Source of the DNA: Xanthobacteraceae bacterium
GTDB lineage: Bacteria; Pseudomonadota; Alphaproteobacteria; Rhizobiales; Xanthobacteraceae
DNA length: 13,548 nucleotides
Direction: 5' to 3'
Assembly: GCA_030040825.1 (NCBI GenBank)
Contig: JASHSY010000362.1
Span: forward strand, 1-13,548
Below, one piece after another: positions 1-6,670 of the stretch (the stretch's first letter is position 1; every line of letters begins with the position of its first letter). Made by a program: the position numbers and the translations under genes. The notes under the pieces were generated by a model. That model was not told where the DNA came from. It worked only from the letters and a program-made list of their open reading frames with translations, and ran no database searches.

Positions 1-1127
1 ATGCACGGATCGATCCGGCGGTCGATGACGAAACGGTTGGCGGCGCTGGCTTGTTTCAGATGCGCGAAGTGCGAACCTTGTACCCGCTTCTGTCGCATCC
101 AGACATAGCGGGCGTCGAACGTGATGTTGTAGCCCGAGGTGCCGGCGCAGAACACGACCATGCCGCCACGCTTGACCACCAGGCACGACACCGGAAATGT
201 CGCCTCGCCCGGGTGTTCGAATACGATGTCGACATCGCGCTTGCCGGTGATTTCCCAGATCGCCTTGCCGAAGCGGCGCGCTTCCTTGGTCCAGGTGTCG
301 TATTCCGGCGTGCCTACCTTCGGCATCGCGCCCCAGCAATTAAATTGCTTGCGGTTGATGACGCCCTTGGCGCCGAGGTTGAACACATATTCGGATTTCG
401 AGTCGTCGGACACCACGCCGATGGCATTAGCACCCGAGGCGGCAACCAGCTGTACGCCGAACACGCCGAGCCCGCCCGAAGCGCCCCACACCAGCACGTT
501 GTCGCCGGGTTTAAGGATGTGCGGCGGATGACCGAACAGCATGCGATAGGCTGTGGCAAGCGTAAGCGTGTAGCAGGCCGCCTCTTCCCAGGTCAGGTGC
601 GCCGGTTTCTGCATCAGCTGGCGCGACTGAACGCGGCAAAACTGCGCGAACGAACCGTCCGGCGTCTCGTAGCCCCAGATCCGTTGCGACGGCGACAGCA
701 GCGGATCGCCGCCGTTGCAATCCTCGTCGTCGCCGTCGTCCTGGTTGCAGTGGACGATGACTTCATCGCCAACCTTCCAGCGCCGCACCTTCGAGCCGAC
801 CGCCCAAACGATGCCGGCGGCATCGGAGCCGGCGATGTGGAAAGGATGCTTATGTCCGTCAAGCGGCGAAACCGGAACGCCGAGCCCAGCCCAAACGCCG
901 TTGTAATTGACGCCGCCGGCCATAACGTAGACCAGCGCCTCGTCATCGCCGATAGGCCAGGTCGGCACCACTTCGAGCTGCATTGACGTAAGCGGCGGAC
1001 CGTGACGCTCCTTGCGAATTGCCCAGGCATGCATCTTGGGCGGCACATGGCCGAGCGGCGGTATTTCGCCGATGCCGTAGAGTTCTTTGAGCGGCGCCGC
1101 TGCTGGTTTTTTCTGCGCGACCGCCAT
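1..1127 (-). CDS. ccr: Crotonyl-CoA carboxylase/reductase, C-terminus cut by the window edge
   Basis: This enzyme reductively carboxylates crotonyl-CoA with CO2 and NADPH to ethylmalonyl-CoA, the signature step of the ethylmalonyl-CoA pathway for C2-unit (acetate, PHB) assimilation in the cytoplasm. The minus-strand frame stays open to the window edge: 375 codons are present, and perhaps 50 are missing from the family's usual roughly 425-430. It is a zinc-less medium-chain dehydrogenase fold. The Rossmann motif GASGGLG is at residues 215-221. The CO2-pocket residues known from the actinobacterial enzyme are recognisable: Asn76 (VNYNGVW), Glu154 (WGYET, with Tyr153 where Kitasatospora has Phe) and His353 (GSHFAH). 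The ATG at 1127 has a GGGAG Shine-Dalgarno seven bases upstream. A perfect inverted repeat at 1186-1200, repeated before ecm, is a candidate operator. The identification is firm. Confidence 0.95.
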   Translation of the reverse strand, partial: MAVAQKKPAAAPLKELYGIGEIPPLGHVPPKMHAWAIRKERHGPPLTSMQLEVVPTWPIGDDEALVYVMAGGVNYNGVWAGLGVPVSPLDGHKHPFHIAGSDAAGIVWAVGSKVRRWKVGDEVIVHCNQDDGDDEDCNGGDPLLSPSQRIWGYETPDGSFAQFCRVQSRQLMQKPAHLTWEEAACYTLTLATAYRMLFGHPPHILKPGDNVLVWGASGGLGVFGVQLVAASGANAIGVVSDDSKSEYVFNLGAKGVINRKQFNCWGAMPKVGTPEYDTWTKEARRFGKAIWEITGKRDVDIVFEHPGEATFPVSCLVVKRGGMVVFCAGTSGYNITFDARYVWMRQKRVQGSHFAHLKQASAANRFVIDRRIDPC

Positions 1128-1185
1128 GACAAGGCTCCCGATTCAAACCGCGGAAAACGGCTGGAATGCAGTCTGCCGTAGTTGA

Positions 1186-1200
1186 TGTTGCGGTGCAACA
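1186..1200 (-). promoter_or_regulatory. Palindromic candidate operator upstream of ccr
   Basis: A perfect inverted repeat, TGTTGC-N3-GCAACA, lies 58 bases before the ccr start codon in the ccr/glsB divergent region (1128-1315). Read towards ccr it is TGTTGCACCGCAACA. It matches 13 of 15 bases of the site before ecm (4594-4608), in the same orientation and at nearly the same distance from the start codon. The TGC...GCA half-sites resemble those reported for the PHB regulator PhaR; CcrR, the TetR-type activator of ccr in Methylobacterium, is another candidate. Which protein binds is inference. The rest of the 188-bp region shows no other clear element. Confidence 0.6.
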
Positions 1201-1315
1201 ATAACTTCATCTCACGGTCATTTGGCCACCAACGACGGGCGCAGCCCCGAACCAGCCCGTACTGACAGGAGGACGCGTTTTCCCTATGGTGGCGCGTCAA
1301 ACACAGGGGAAACGT

Positions 1316-1570
1316 ATGGCAATGCACGGCATCATTGTTTGGCTGATCATCGGGGCCATTGCTGGCTGGCTGGCCGGCATGGTGGTCAAAGGCGGCGGTT
1401 TCGGGCTGATCGGCGACATCATCGTCGGCATCATCGGTGCGGTCATCGCCGGCTACTTGTTTCCTCATCTCCATATCGTCATCGCCACCGGAATTGTCGG
1501 CTCGATCGTCGATGCCTTTATCGGCGCGGTGATCCTGTTGATCATCCTACGGCTGGTCAGACGCGCCTAA
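1316..1570 (+). CDS. GlsB/YeaQ/YmgE family small membrane protein
   Basis: An 84-residue, very hydrophobic, glycine-rich protein with three predicted membrane helices (about residues 4-22, 28-47 and 55-80). It matches the transglycosylase-associated protein family (GlsB/YeaQ/YmgE), recognisable from the spaced Gly pattern of IIGAIAGWLAG, the central GLIGDIIVGIIGAV and the basic C-terminus. Family members are small inner-membrane proteins linked to stress; their biochemical role is not established, and 'transglycosylase-associated' should not be read as an activity. I chose the ATG at 1316 because AGGGGA lies five bases upstream. An in-frame ATG at 1286 would add ten polar residues not usual in the family, although an AGGAGG at 1267-1272 stands 13 bases before it. 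ATG 1322 is also possible. Confidence 0.85.
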   Translation: MAMHGIIVWLIIGAIAGWLAGMVVKGGGFGLIGDIIVGIIGAVIAGYLFPHLHIVIATGIVGSIVDAFIGAVILLIILRLVRRA

Positions 1571-1610
1571 GCGGACTGCCTCACCCCGCCGATACTTAAG
1601 GGTTCCTCAA

Positions 1611-1657
1611 GGCCGTCCAGCCTAGCTTCGCCGCGACAACGGCGAGGCCGGACGGCT
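1611..1657 (+). other. Large imperfect hairpin abutting the GT87 start codon
   Basis: GCCGTCC (1612-1618) pairs with GGACGGC (1650-1656). After one mismatch, GCCT (1620-1623) pairs with AGGC (1645-1648). After a five-base bulge, CGCCG (1629-1633) pairs with CGGCG (1640-1644) around the loop CGACAA. That is 16 Watson-Crick pairs, nearly all G-C, ending two bases before the ATG at 1659. No T-run follows, so a simple intrinsic terminator for glsB is unlikely. The position suggests a leader structure that occupies the ribosome-binding region. Confidence 0.6.
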
Positions 1658-1658
1658 C

Positions 1659-2873
1659 ATGGCCATCCTCGATTTAGCAACGCGACCCGGCGCTCATCGC
1701 GGCGTGCAAGCGCCGCTGCCGCGGCTCGTCGAATCGGTCTGTCTGACGCTCGTCATCGGCGAGTTAGTCTTTCTTGCGGGCTCGTTTTTCGCCGGTAACT
1801 GGCTGATTGCGCCGGACGGCGGCAATGTCGCTTCCGACTTCGTCGACGTCTGGGCCGCGGGCCATTTGACGCTGCACGGCCACGCCTCTACCGCCTATCA
1901 TTGGCCGACCCATAAGATCGTCGAAGACAGCGCACTCGGCCACGCCTTCGACGGCTATTATGCCTGGCACTACCCGCCGGTTTTTCTGTTCGTTGCCGCC
2001 GCGCTCGCGTCCTTACCCTATACTCTGTCTTTCCTGGTCTGGACGATCTCGACGTTCCTCATTTACCTCGCGGCGATCCGCGCCATCGTCGGCGACCGCA
2101 GCGCTTATCTGTTGGCGGCGGCGTTTCCGCCGGTGCTGGCGAACTTCTTTGTCGGCCAAAACGGTTTTTTCAGCGCTGCATTGATCGGCGGAACGCTGGT
2201 CCTGCTGGAACGGCGCCAGGCGGTGCTGGCCGGCGTTCTGCTCGGTGTTTTGACCTACAAGCCGCATCTGGGCCTGCTGTTCCCCATCGCCCTCGCCGCC
2301 GGCGGCGAATGGCGGACGATCGCGGCCGCGGCGATCACGGCATTGCTGATGGCGCTGGCGTCCTATCTGGTGTTCGGCGACGCGAGCTGGCACGCCTTCA
2401 TTGCGCATATCGGCGAGTCCTCGCAGACGATTCTCGCCGAAGGCAAAGCCGGCTGGAACAAATTACAAACCGCTTTCGGCCTGGTTCGCACGCTTGGCGG
2501 CGGCGAGCCGCTGGCCTTGACGGTGCAGGCAATCGTCGGACTTGCCGCGGCGAGCGCCGTTGCGTTGCTGTGGCGAAGCCATGCACCGTACGAGATCAAG
2601 GCGGCCGCACTCGGTACCGGGTCGCTCCTGGCGACACCTTATCTCTACACCTACGACCTGCTGATCCTCGCCGTGCCGCTTGCCTATTTGCTGCGGCTTG
2701 GCCGAGCTCAAGGGTTTTTGCCGCACGAGCTGCCGGTGATCGGCGTCGGCAGCCTCCTGATCCTGAGCTTCATTTTGCCGGTCGTGAACGTGCCCGTTGG
2801 CTTCATCGCCATTCTCCTGATCGCGGCGCTGATCGCGCACCGCGCATTGGCGCTGCGGAGTGCGGCCGCATGA
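1659..2873 (+). CDS. GT87 (DUF2029) family membrane glycosyltransferase
   Basis: A 404-residue polytopic membrane protein with about nine to eleven hydrophobic segments from residue 25 to the C-terminus. It fits glycosyltransferase family 87, GT-C fold enzymes (for example mycobacterial PimE) that use a polyprenyl-phosphate sugar donor and act at the outer face of the inner membrane. Family signs are the acidic residue after the first helix (ASDFVDVWAAG, Asp60, the position of the catalytic Asp in PimE-like enzymes), then WHYPPVFLF, VGQNGFF and the cytoplasmic-loop YKPHLG. Donor and acceptor cannot be read from the sequence. The ATG at 1659 has no clear Shine-Dalgarno because the large hairpin at 1611-1657 ends just before it. 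The gene converges on the PAP2 gene 30 bases downstream; phosphatases of that type recycle lipid carriers, so a functional link is possible but inferred. Confidence 0.8.
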   Translation: MAILDLATRPGAHRGVQAPLPRLVESVCLTLVIGELVFLAGSFFAGNWLIAPDGGNVASDFVDVWAAGHLTLHGHASTAYHWPTHKIVEDSALGHAFDGYYAWHYPPVFLFVAAALASLPYTLSFLVWTISTFLIYLAAIRAIVGDRSAYLLAAAFPPVLANFFVGQNGFFSAALIGGTLVLLERRQAVLAGVLLGVLTYKPHLGLLFPIALAAGGEWRTIAAAAITALLMALASYLVFGDASWHAFIAHIGESSQTILAEGKAGWNKLQTAFGLVRTLGGGEPLALTVQAIVGLAAASAVALLWRSHAPYEIKAAALGTGSLLATPYLYTYDLLILAVPLAYLLRLGRAQGFLPHELPVIGVGSLLILSFILPVVNVPVGFIAILLIAALIAHRALALRSAAA

Positions 2874-2887
2874 CTTTTGGTCATGCG
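2867..2887. terminator. Hairpin between convergent GT87 and PAP2 genes
   Basis: A perfect 8-bp stem (CGCATGAC, 2867-2874; GTCATGCG, 2880-2887) encloses the loop TTTTG. It sits in the 30-bp gap between two convergent stop codons and contains the GT87 stop TGA. There is no clean T-tract on either side, so it may serve as a bidirectional termination or 3'-end stabilising structure rather than a canonical intrinsic terminator. Confidence 0.45.
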
Positions 2888-2903
2888 CGCCAACAGGTCC
2901 GGG

Positions 2904-3896
2904 TTACTCCGCCGGCACCATGGCGGGCACCGGTCCGGGCAACGCAGCCTCCAGCATTCTTCGCGTAATCAGCCGTCCGATCCGGCGCGCTGCGACGATC
3001 GACAATACGGCGATCCCAACGCCGGCGATGACGTCGACGAAATAGTGGCCGCCATTCAAAGGCGTCGCCGCCAGCATCGCGGCATTGATGACCAGCACGA
3101 CCGGCCGCATCCACCGCACCGGCCACAACGCCCACACATAGAGAATTGCAGACGCCGCATGAAAGCTCGGAAAGGTCACGATGCCGCCTAGCCCGAGAAG
3201 TTCGAGATGCCGCAGCGTGCCTTGTCGCGTCGGCGGCAAATCGCGCAGTTGATCGAGATAAGCGCTCGGATCGATATGGGTAAGGCTCGCGGGATCGAGC
3301 CCGATCTGGTGATATACGCCGATCGCCGGCACCAGCGCGGAAAGGATCGTCGTCACCGCCAAGGCGAATCCGAACGCGAAAGTGAATTCCTCGATCTCCT
3401 GGTAGCATCGCTTTGCCGCCAGCACGACCGGAATGGCGAACACCGGCCAGCCGATCATCCGGTAGCCGCAATTGAGCCAGCTCGCGAGCTCCGGGTGATC
3501 GTTGACGAAGCGCGCGTAGCCGACCCAATCGAAGCCGAGCGCGCGATCGATCGCGAGCAACGTCGAGTCCTGCATTGGCAAATCCATCGCAGCGGCCACG
3601 TAGGTGAGCGGCGCCAATACCGCGGTGGTCAGTGCGATTTGCGCACTGGCGCCGAGCACAAACATGACTTGCGGATCGCGTCGGGCCGGCGAGCGCGCAT
3701 TAGCATGAGCAAAACCGGCATACAGCGCGATATAGCCGACGGCGATTAACAGGCCGGTCAGCCCGATCGAGAAGTTCGTCGCCGCCAAGCCGATAGCAAG
3801 CGTTACCGCCATCGCGCCGGTGACGATCCAATTGAACAGGAAAAAGCGCCACGCCGCTTCGACATTGTCGGTCATGGTCGTAGACGGTGCGGACAT
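2904..3896 (-). CDS. PAP2-superfamily membrane phosphatase
   Basis: A 330-residue membrane protein with six to seven hydrophobic segments. The C-terminal half carries the PAP2 active-site motifs: FPSFHAAS with His246, and GGHYFVDVIAG with His284 and Asp288, which form the phosphoryl-transfer pair. The PSFH and HYxxD pattern and the long N-terminal membrane part resemble the PAP2_3 / inositolphosphotransferase-like branch more than classical PgpB, because the KxxxxxxRP motif is not evident and the Arg of SR-x5-H is absent (PLNGGH). It probably dephosphorylates a lipid phosphate or pyrophosphate at the periplasmic face, or transfers a lipid head group; the substrate is unknown. The ATG at 3896 is chosen over ATG 3875, which lacks a ribosome-binding site. 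A GCGGGC/GCCCGC inverted repeat (3897-3914) touches the start. The gene is divergent from the CAP lipoprotein. Confidence 0.85.
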   Translation of the reverse strand: MSAPSTTMTDNVEAAWRFFLFNWIVTGAMAVTLAIGLAATNFSIGLTGLLIAVGYIALYAGFAHANARSPARRDPQVMFVLGASAQIALTTAVLAPLTYVAAAMDLPMQDSTLLAIDRALGFDWVGYARFVNDHPELASWLNCGYRMIGWPVFAIPVVLAAKRCYQEIEEFTFAFGFALAVTTILSALVPAIGVYHQIGLDPASLTHIDPSAYLDQLRDLPPTRQGTLRHLELLGLGGIVTFPSFHAASAILYVWALWPVRWMRPVVLVINAAMLAATPLNGGHYFVDVIAGVGIAVLSIVAARRIGRLITRRMLEAALPGPVPAMVPAE

Positions 3897-3914
3897 GCGG
3901 GCAAACTCGCCCGC
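3897..3914 (-). other. GC-rich inverted repeat at the PAP2 gene start
   Basis: GCGGGC (3897-3902) and GCCCGC (3909-3914) form perfect 6-bp arms around a six-base loop, directly against the ATG of the PAP2 gene. It could form a hairpin over the translation initiation region. The remaining divergent region to 4040 contains an AT-richer stretch with a CATAAT hexamer at 4000-4005, a possible -10 element for the lipoprotein gene, but no well-spaced -35. Confidence 0.4.
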
Positions 3915-4040
3915 CGGCGGTTAAGGCGATACCAATCCGCACGGTTAAATCGGACTTCCGTGCTTGCCCATCGTTAACATTGCGTTGCCGCCGCTTATGC
4001 ATAATCTGCGCTGTAAATTCCGACGGGTTGGAGCGGCCGA

Positions 4041-4583
4041 ATGCCAATGAAATCGCGGTGGCTTGTCCATATCGCCTGGGTCGCGATGTTTGCCGCGCTT
4101 GCCGGCTGCGCGGCGCCACCGCCAAGCGAGCCGACTTTCTACCAAAGCCTCGCGCAGCCCGACGCTGTGGTCGACGCCGCCGCCGCGGCCTCGATGATCT
4201 CGGGCTTTCGCAACAACAATGGCCTTCCTCCGGTCAGGGTCGACCCCGAACTGATGCGAATGGCGAGCGAGCAAGCGCACGCGATGGCCGCCCATAACAA
4301 GATGGAGCACGACGTCGGCCGCCCGTTCCGCGACCGCATCCGCAATTCGCCATTCCGCAATACCGTTGCGGTCGAGAATATCTCTGCCGGCTATCATACG
4401 CTGGCCGAAGCCTTCTCCGGCTGGCGCGATTCGCCGCCGCACCGCGCCAACATGCTCAATGCGAGCGTGACGCGTATGGGCATCGCGGCGGTTTATGCGC
4501 CGGGTTCGAAATATAAAGTGTTCTGGGCGCTGATCCTCGCCGGCGAGGGGCGGCAGGCGTCGGCAACCTATCATTGGGATTGA
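4041..4583 (+). CDS. CAP (SCP/PR1-like) domain lipoprotein
   Basis: A 180-residue protein. Residues 1-23 form a lipoprotein signal peptide: basic start, hydrophobic core and lipobox LAGC with Cys23 as the acylation site, so it should be anchored in the cell envelope. Residues 45-175 are a bacterial CAP domain: MISGFRNNNGLPPV, a helix with EQAHAMAAHNKMEHD, then ENISAGY, WRDSPPHRANML and the strand pattern VTRMGIAAVY...KVFWALILA. The His residues of MEHD and PPHR are the pair typical of the CAP cavity. Bacterial CAP proteins are usually of unknown activity; lipid or peptidoglycan binding has been proposed for some. GGAG at 4030-4033 stands seven bases before ATG 4041; ATG 4047 is an alternative. 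Ecm follows 77 bases downstream but has its own candidate operator, so co-transcription is uncertain. Confidence 0.88.
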   Translation: MPMKSRWLVHIAWVAMFAALAGCAAPPPSEPTFYQSLAQPDAVVDAAAAASMISGFRNNNGLPPVRVDPELMRMASEQAHAMAAHNKMEHDVGRPFRDRIRNSPFRNTVAVENISAGYHTLAEAFSGWRDSPPHRANMLNASVTRMGIAAVYAPGSKYKVFWALILAGEGRQASATYHWD

Positions 4584-4593
4584 GGGCAAAGTA

Positions 4594-4608
4594 TGTTGCG
4601 CCGCAATA
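4594..4608 (+). promoter_or_regulatory. Palindromic candidate operator upstream of ecm
   Basis: TGTTGC-GCC-GCAATA has a perfect TTGC-N3-GCAA core and lies 52 bases before the preferred ecm ATG. It differs from the ccr site (1186-1200 read on the minus strand) at only two of 15 positions and has the same orientation relative to its gene. This repeat of sequence, orientation and distance is the main evidence that it is functional. The regulator is not identified. Confidence 0.6.
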
Positions 4609-4660
4609 AAATTCGCGTCACATTGGCTTAGCCGGAACGGCGCTAGCTGCGTTGAAGACC

Positions 4661-6643
4661 ATGGACGACCAGCCCAAGCGCGATAAGCCGTGGATTTTCC
4701 GCACCTATGCGGGTCACTCGACGGCTGCCGCATCCAATGAACTTTACCGGAAAAATCTGAGCAAGGGGCAGACCGGACTTTCGGTCGCCTTCGATCTGCC
4801 GACCCAGACCGGCTACGACAGCGATCACGTGTTGGCGCGCGGCGAGGTCGGCAAGGTCGGCGTGCCGATCTCGCATATCGGCGACATGCGCGTCCTGTTC
4901 GACGGCATTCCGCTCGACAAGATGAACACGTCGATGACCATCAATGCCACCGCGGCCTGGCTGATGGCGCTTTATATCGCGGTTGCCGACGAGCAGGGTG
5001 TGCCGCGCGCGGCGCTGCAGGGCACGATCCAGAACGACATCATCAAGGAATATCTGTCGCGCGGCACCTATGTGTTTCCGCCAACGCCGTCGATGCGGCT
5101 GATCAAGGACATCGCGATTTTCACGACAAGCGAATTGCCGAAGTGGAATCCGATGAACATCTGCTCATATCATTTGCAGGAGGCAGGCGCGACACCGGTG
5201 CAGGAGCTCGCCTACGCGCTCGCCACCGCGATCGCCGTACTTGATACGGTGAAAAACTCCGGCGAGGTCAGCCAGGACAAATTAGCTGAGGTCGTCGGCC
5301 GCATTTCGTTTTTCGTCAATGCGGGCATGCGGTTCGTTACCGAAATCTGCAAGATGCGCGCCTTCGTCGATCTCTGGGACGAGATCACCCGCGAGCGCTA
5401 CGGCGTAACCGATCCGAAGCAGCGGCTGTTTCGTTACGGCGTACAGGTCAATTCGCTCGGCCTCACCGAACAGCAGCCGGAGAACAATGTCACCCGCATC
5501 CTGATCGAGATGCTCGCGGTCACCCTGTCAAAGAAGGCACGCGCCCGAGCGGTGCAGCTTCCCGCATGGAACGAGGCACTGGGTTTGCCGCGGCCATGGG
5601 ACCAGCAATGGTCGCTGCGGATGCAGCAAATTCTCGCCTATGAAACTGATTTGCTGGAGTACGGCGACCTGTTCGACGGCTCAAGCGTGATGGATGCCAA
5701 GGTCGAGGAGCTAAAGCGCGAAGCGAGAGAAGAGCTCAGGCGTATCGAGGAGATCGGCGGCGCGATCAAGGCGGTGGAAACCGGCTACATGAAACAGCAG
5801 CTCGTTGCCTCGGCCAGTGCTCGCTTCGAGGCGATCGAGCGCGCCGAGCAAATCGTCGTCGGTGTCAACAAATACGTGGAAACCGAGCCCTCGCCGCTGA
5901 CCGGAGGCATCGACGCCATTATGACGGTTTCCGAACAGGCGGAGCGAGATCAAATCGAGCGGCTGGAAGCTTGGCGCAGTCGGCGCGACGGGGCGAAAGT
6001 TGCCGCAGCGCTGCAAGAGCTCAAGCGCGCCGCCACCGGCGCAGGCAACATCATGCCGGCGTCGATCGCTTGCGCAAAGGCGGGCGTCACCACCGGCGAA
6101 TGGGGCTGGACGCTACGCCAGGCGCTCGGCGAATATCGCGCGCCAACCGGCGTCGGCAACGCCATGCGTAACGACGTGGAAGGGCTTGACGACATCCGCA
6201 GCGATGTGGACCGCGTGTCGCGAAAGCTCGGACGGCGGTTGACATTCCTGGTGGGCAAACCGGGGCTCGACGGCCACTCCAACGGGGCGGAACAGATCGC
6301 GGTACGAGCCCGCGACGCCGGCATGCAAGTGGTCTACGAAGGCATTCGGCTGACTCCGGAGGAGATCGTCGAGACGGCGCTTGCCAAGAAAGCGCATGTC
6401 ATCGGGCTATCGATCCTGTCGGGCAGCCATCTGCCGCTGGTAAGAGACGTGGTGACCCGGCTGCGCCAGGCGACGAACGTCGACATTCCAGTGGTGGTCG
6501 GGGGCATCATTCCGCCCGAGGACGCCAGCGCGCTGAAACAAGCCGGCGTTGCCGGTGTCTATACGCCGAAGGATTTTGAATTGAATCGCATCATGGCCGA
6601 TGTCGTGCGCATCGTCGAAGGTACCGCGCAAAGCCGCGGCTGA
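4661..6643 (+). CDS. ecm: Ethylmalonyl-CoA mutase, coenzyme B12-dependent
   Basis: Also called MeaA. It converts (2R)-ethylmalonyl-CoA to (2S)-methylsuccinyl-CoA by adenosylcobalamin radical chemistry, the step after Ccr and the epimerase in the ethylmalonyl-CoA pathway. The protein is 660 residues, a single chain like other MeaA proteins and shorter than MutB-type methylmalonyl-CoA mutases. The N-terminal catalytic TIM barrel (about 1-520) opens with WIFRTYAGHST and has GLSVAFDLPTQTGYDSD and GTIQNDIIKEY. The C-terminal B12 domain (about 525-655) has the lower-axial-ligand motif D-x-H-x-x-G (Asp537, His539, Gly542), GLSILSGSH and VVVGGIIP. I prefer the ATG at 4661; a TTG at 4652 would add three residues. 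No strong Shine-Dalgarno is visible. A methylmalonyl-CoA mutase role is less likely given the MeaA-like architecture and the linked ccr. Confidence 0.93.
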   Translation: MDDQPKRDKPWIFRTYAGHSTAAASNELYRKNLSKGQTGLSVAFDLPTQTGYDSDHVLARGEVGKVGVPISHIGDMRVLFDGIPLDKMNTSMTINATAAWLMALYIAVADEQGVPRAALQGTIQNDIIKEYLSRGTYVFPPTPSMRLIKDIAIFTTSELPKWNPMNICSYHLQEAGATPVQELAYALATAIAVLDTVKNSGEVSQDKLAEVVGRISFFVNAGMRFVTEICKMRAFVDLWDEITRERYGVTDPKQRLFRYGVQVNSLGLTEQQPENNVTRILIEMLAVTLSKKARARAVQLPAWNEALGLPRPWDQQWSLRMQQILAYETDLLEYGDLFDGSSVMDAKVEELKREAREELRRIEEIGGAIKAVETGYMKQQLVASASARFEAIERAEQIVVGVNKYVETEPSPLTGGIDAIMTVSEQAERDQIERLEAWRSRRDGAKVAAALQELKRAATGAGNIMPASIACAKAGVTTGEWGWTLRQALGEYRAPTGVGNAMRNDVEGLDDIRSDVDRVSRKLGRRLTFLVGKPGLDGHSNGAEQIAVRARDAGMQVVYEGIRLTPEEIVETALAKKAHVIGLSILSGSHLPLVRDVVTRLRQATNVDIPVVVGGIIPPEDASALKQAGVAGVYTPKDFELNRIMADVVRIVEGTAQSRG

Positions 6644-6670
6644 GGCGGTCGAGCGGGCGCACAAAATCAG

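Noticed and set aside
51..986. A 311-codon plus-strand frame opposite ccr
   Set aside because: It is the antisense shadow of ccr; the minus-strand protein carries all conserved motifs.
614..1474. A 286-codon open frame on the minus strand across the ccr 5' part and glsB
   Set aside because: It runs antisense and out of frame to two recognisable genes, is rich in Arg, Ala and Ser as expected of GC-rich shadow frames, and has no domain.
1611..1657. Intrinsic terminator of glsB
   Set aside because: The stem is strong, but no T-run follows and a start codon comes two bases later.
4661..6643. Methylmalonyl-CoA mutase MutB
   Set aside because: The length of 660 residues, MeaA-like sequence and linked ccr favour ethylmalonyl-CoA mutase; a phylogeny with both families would settle it.
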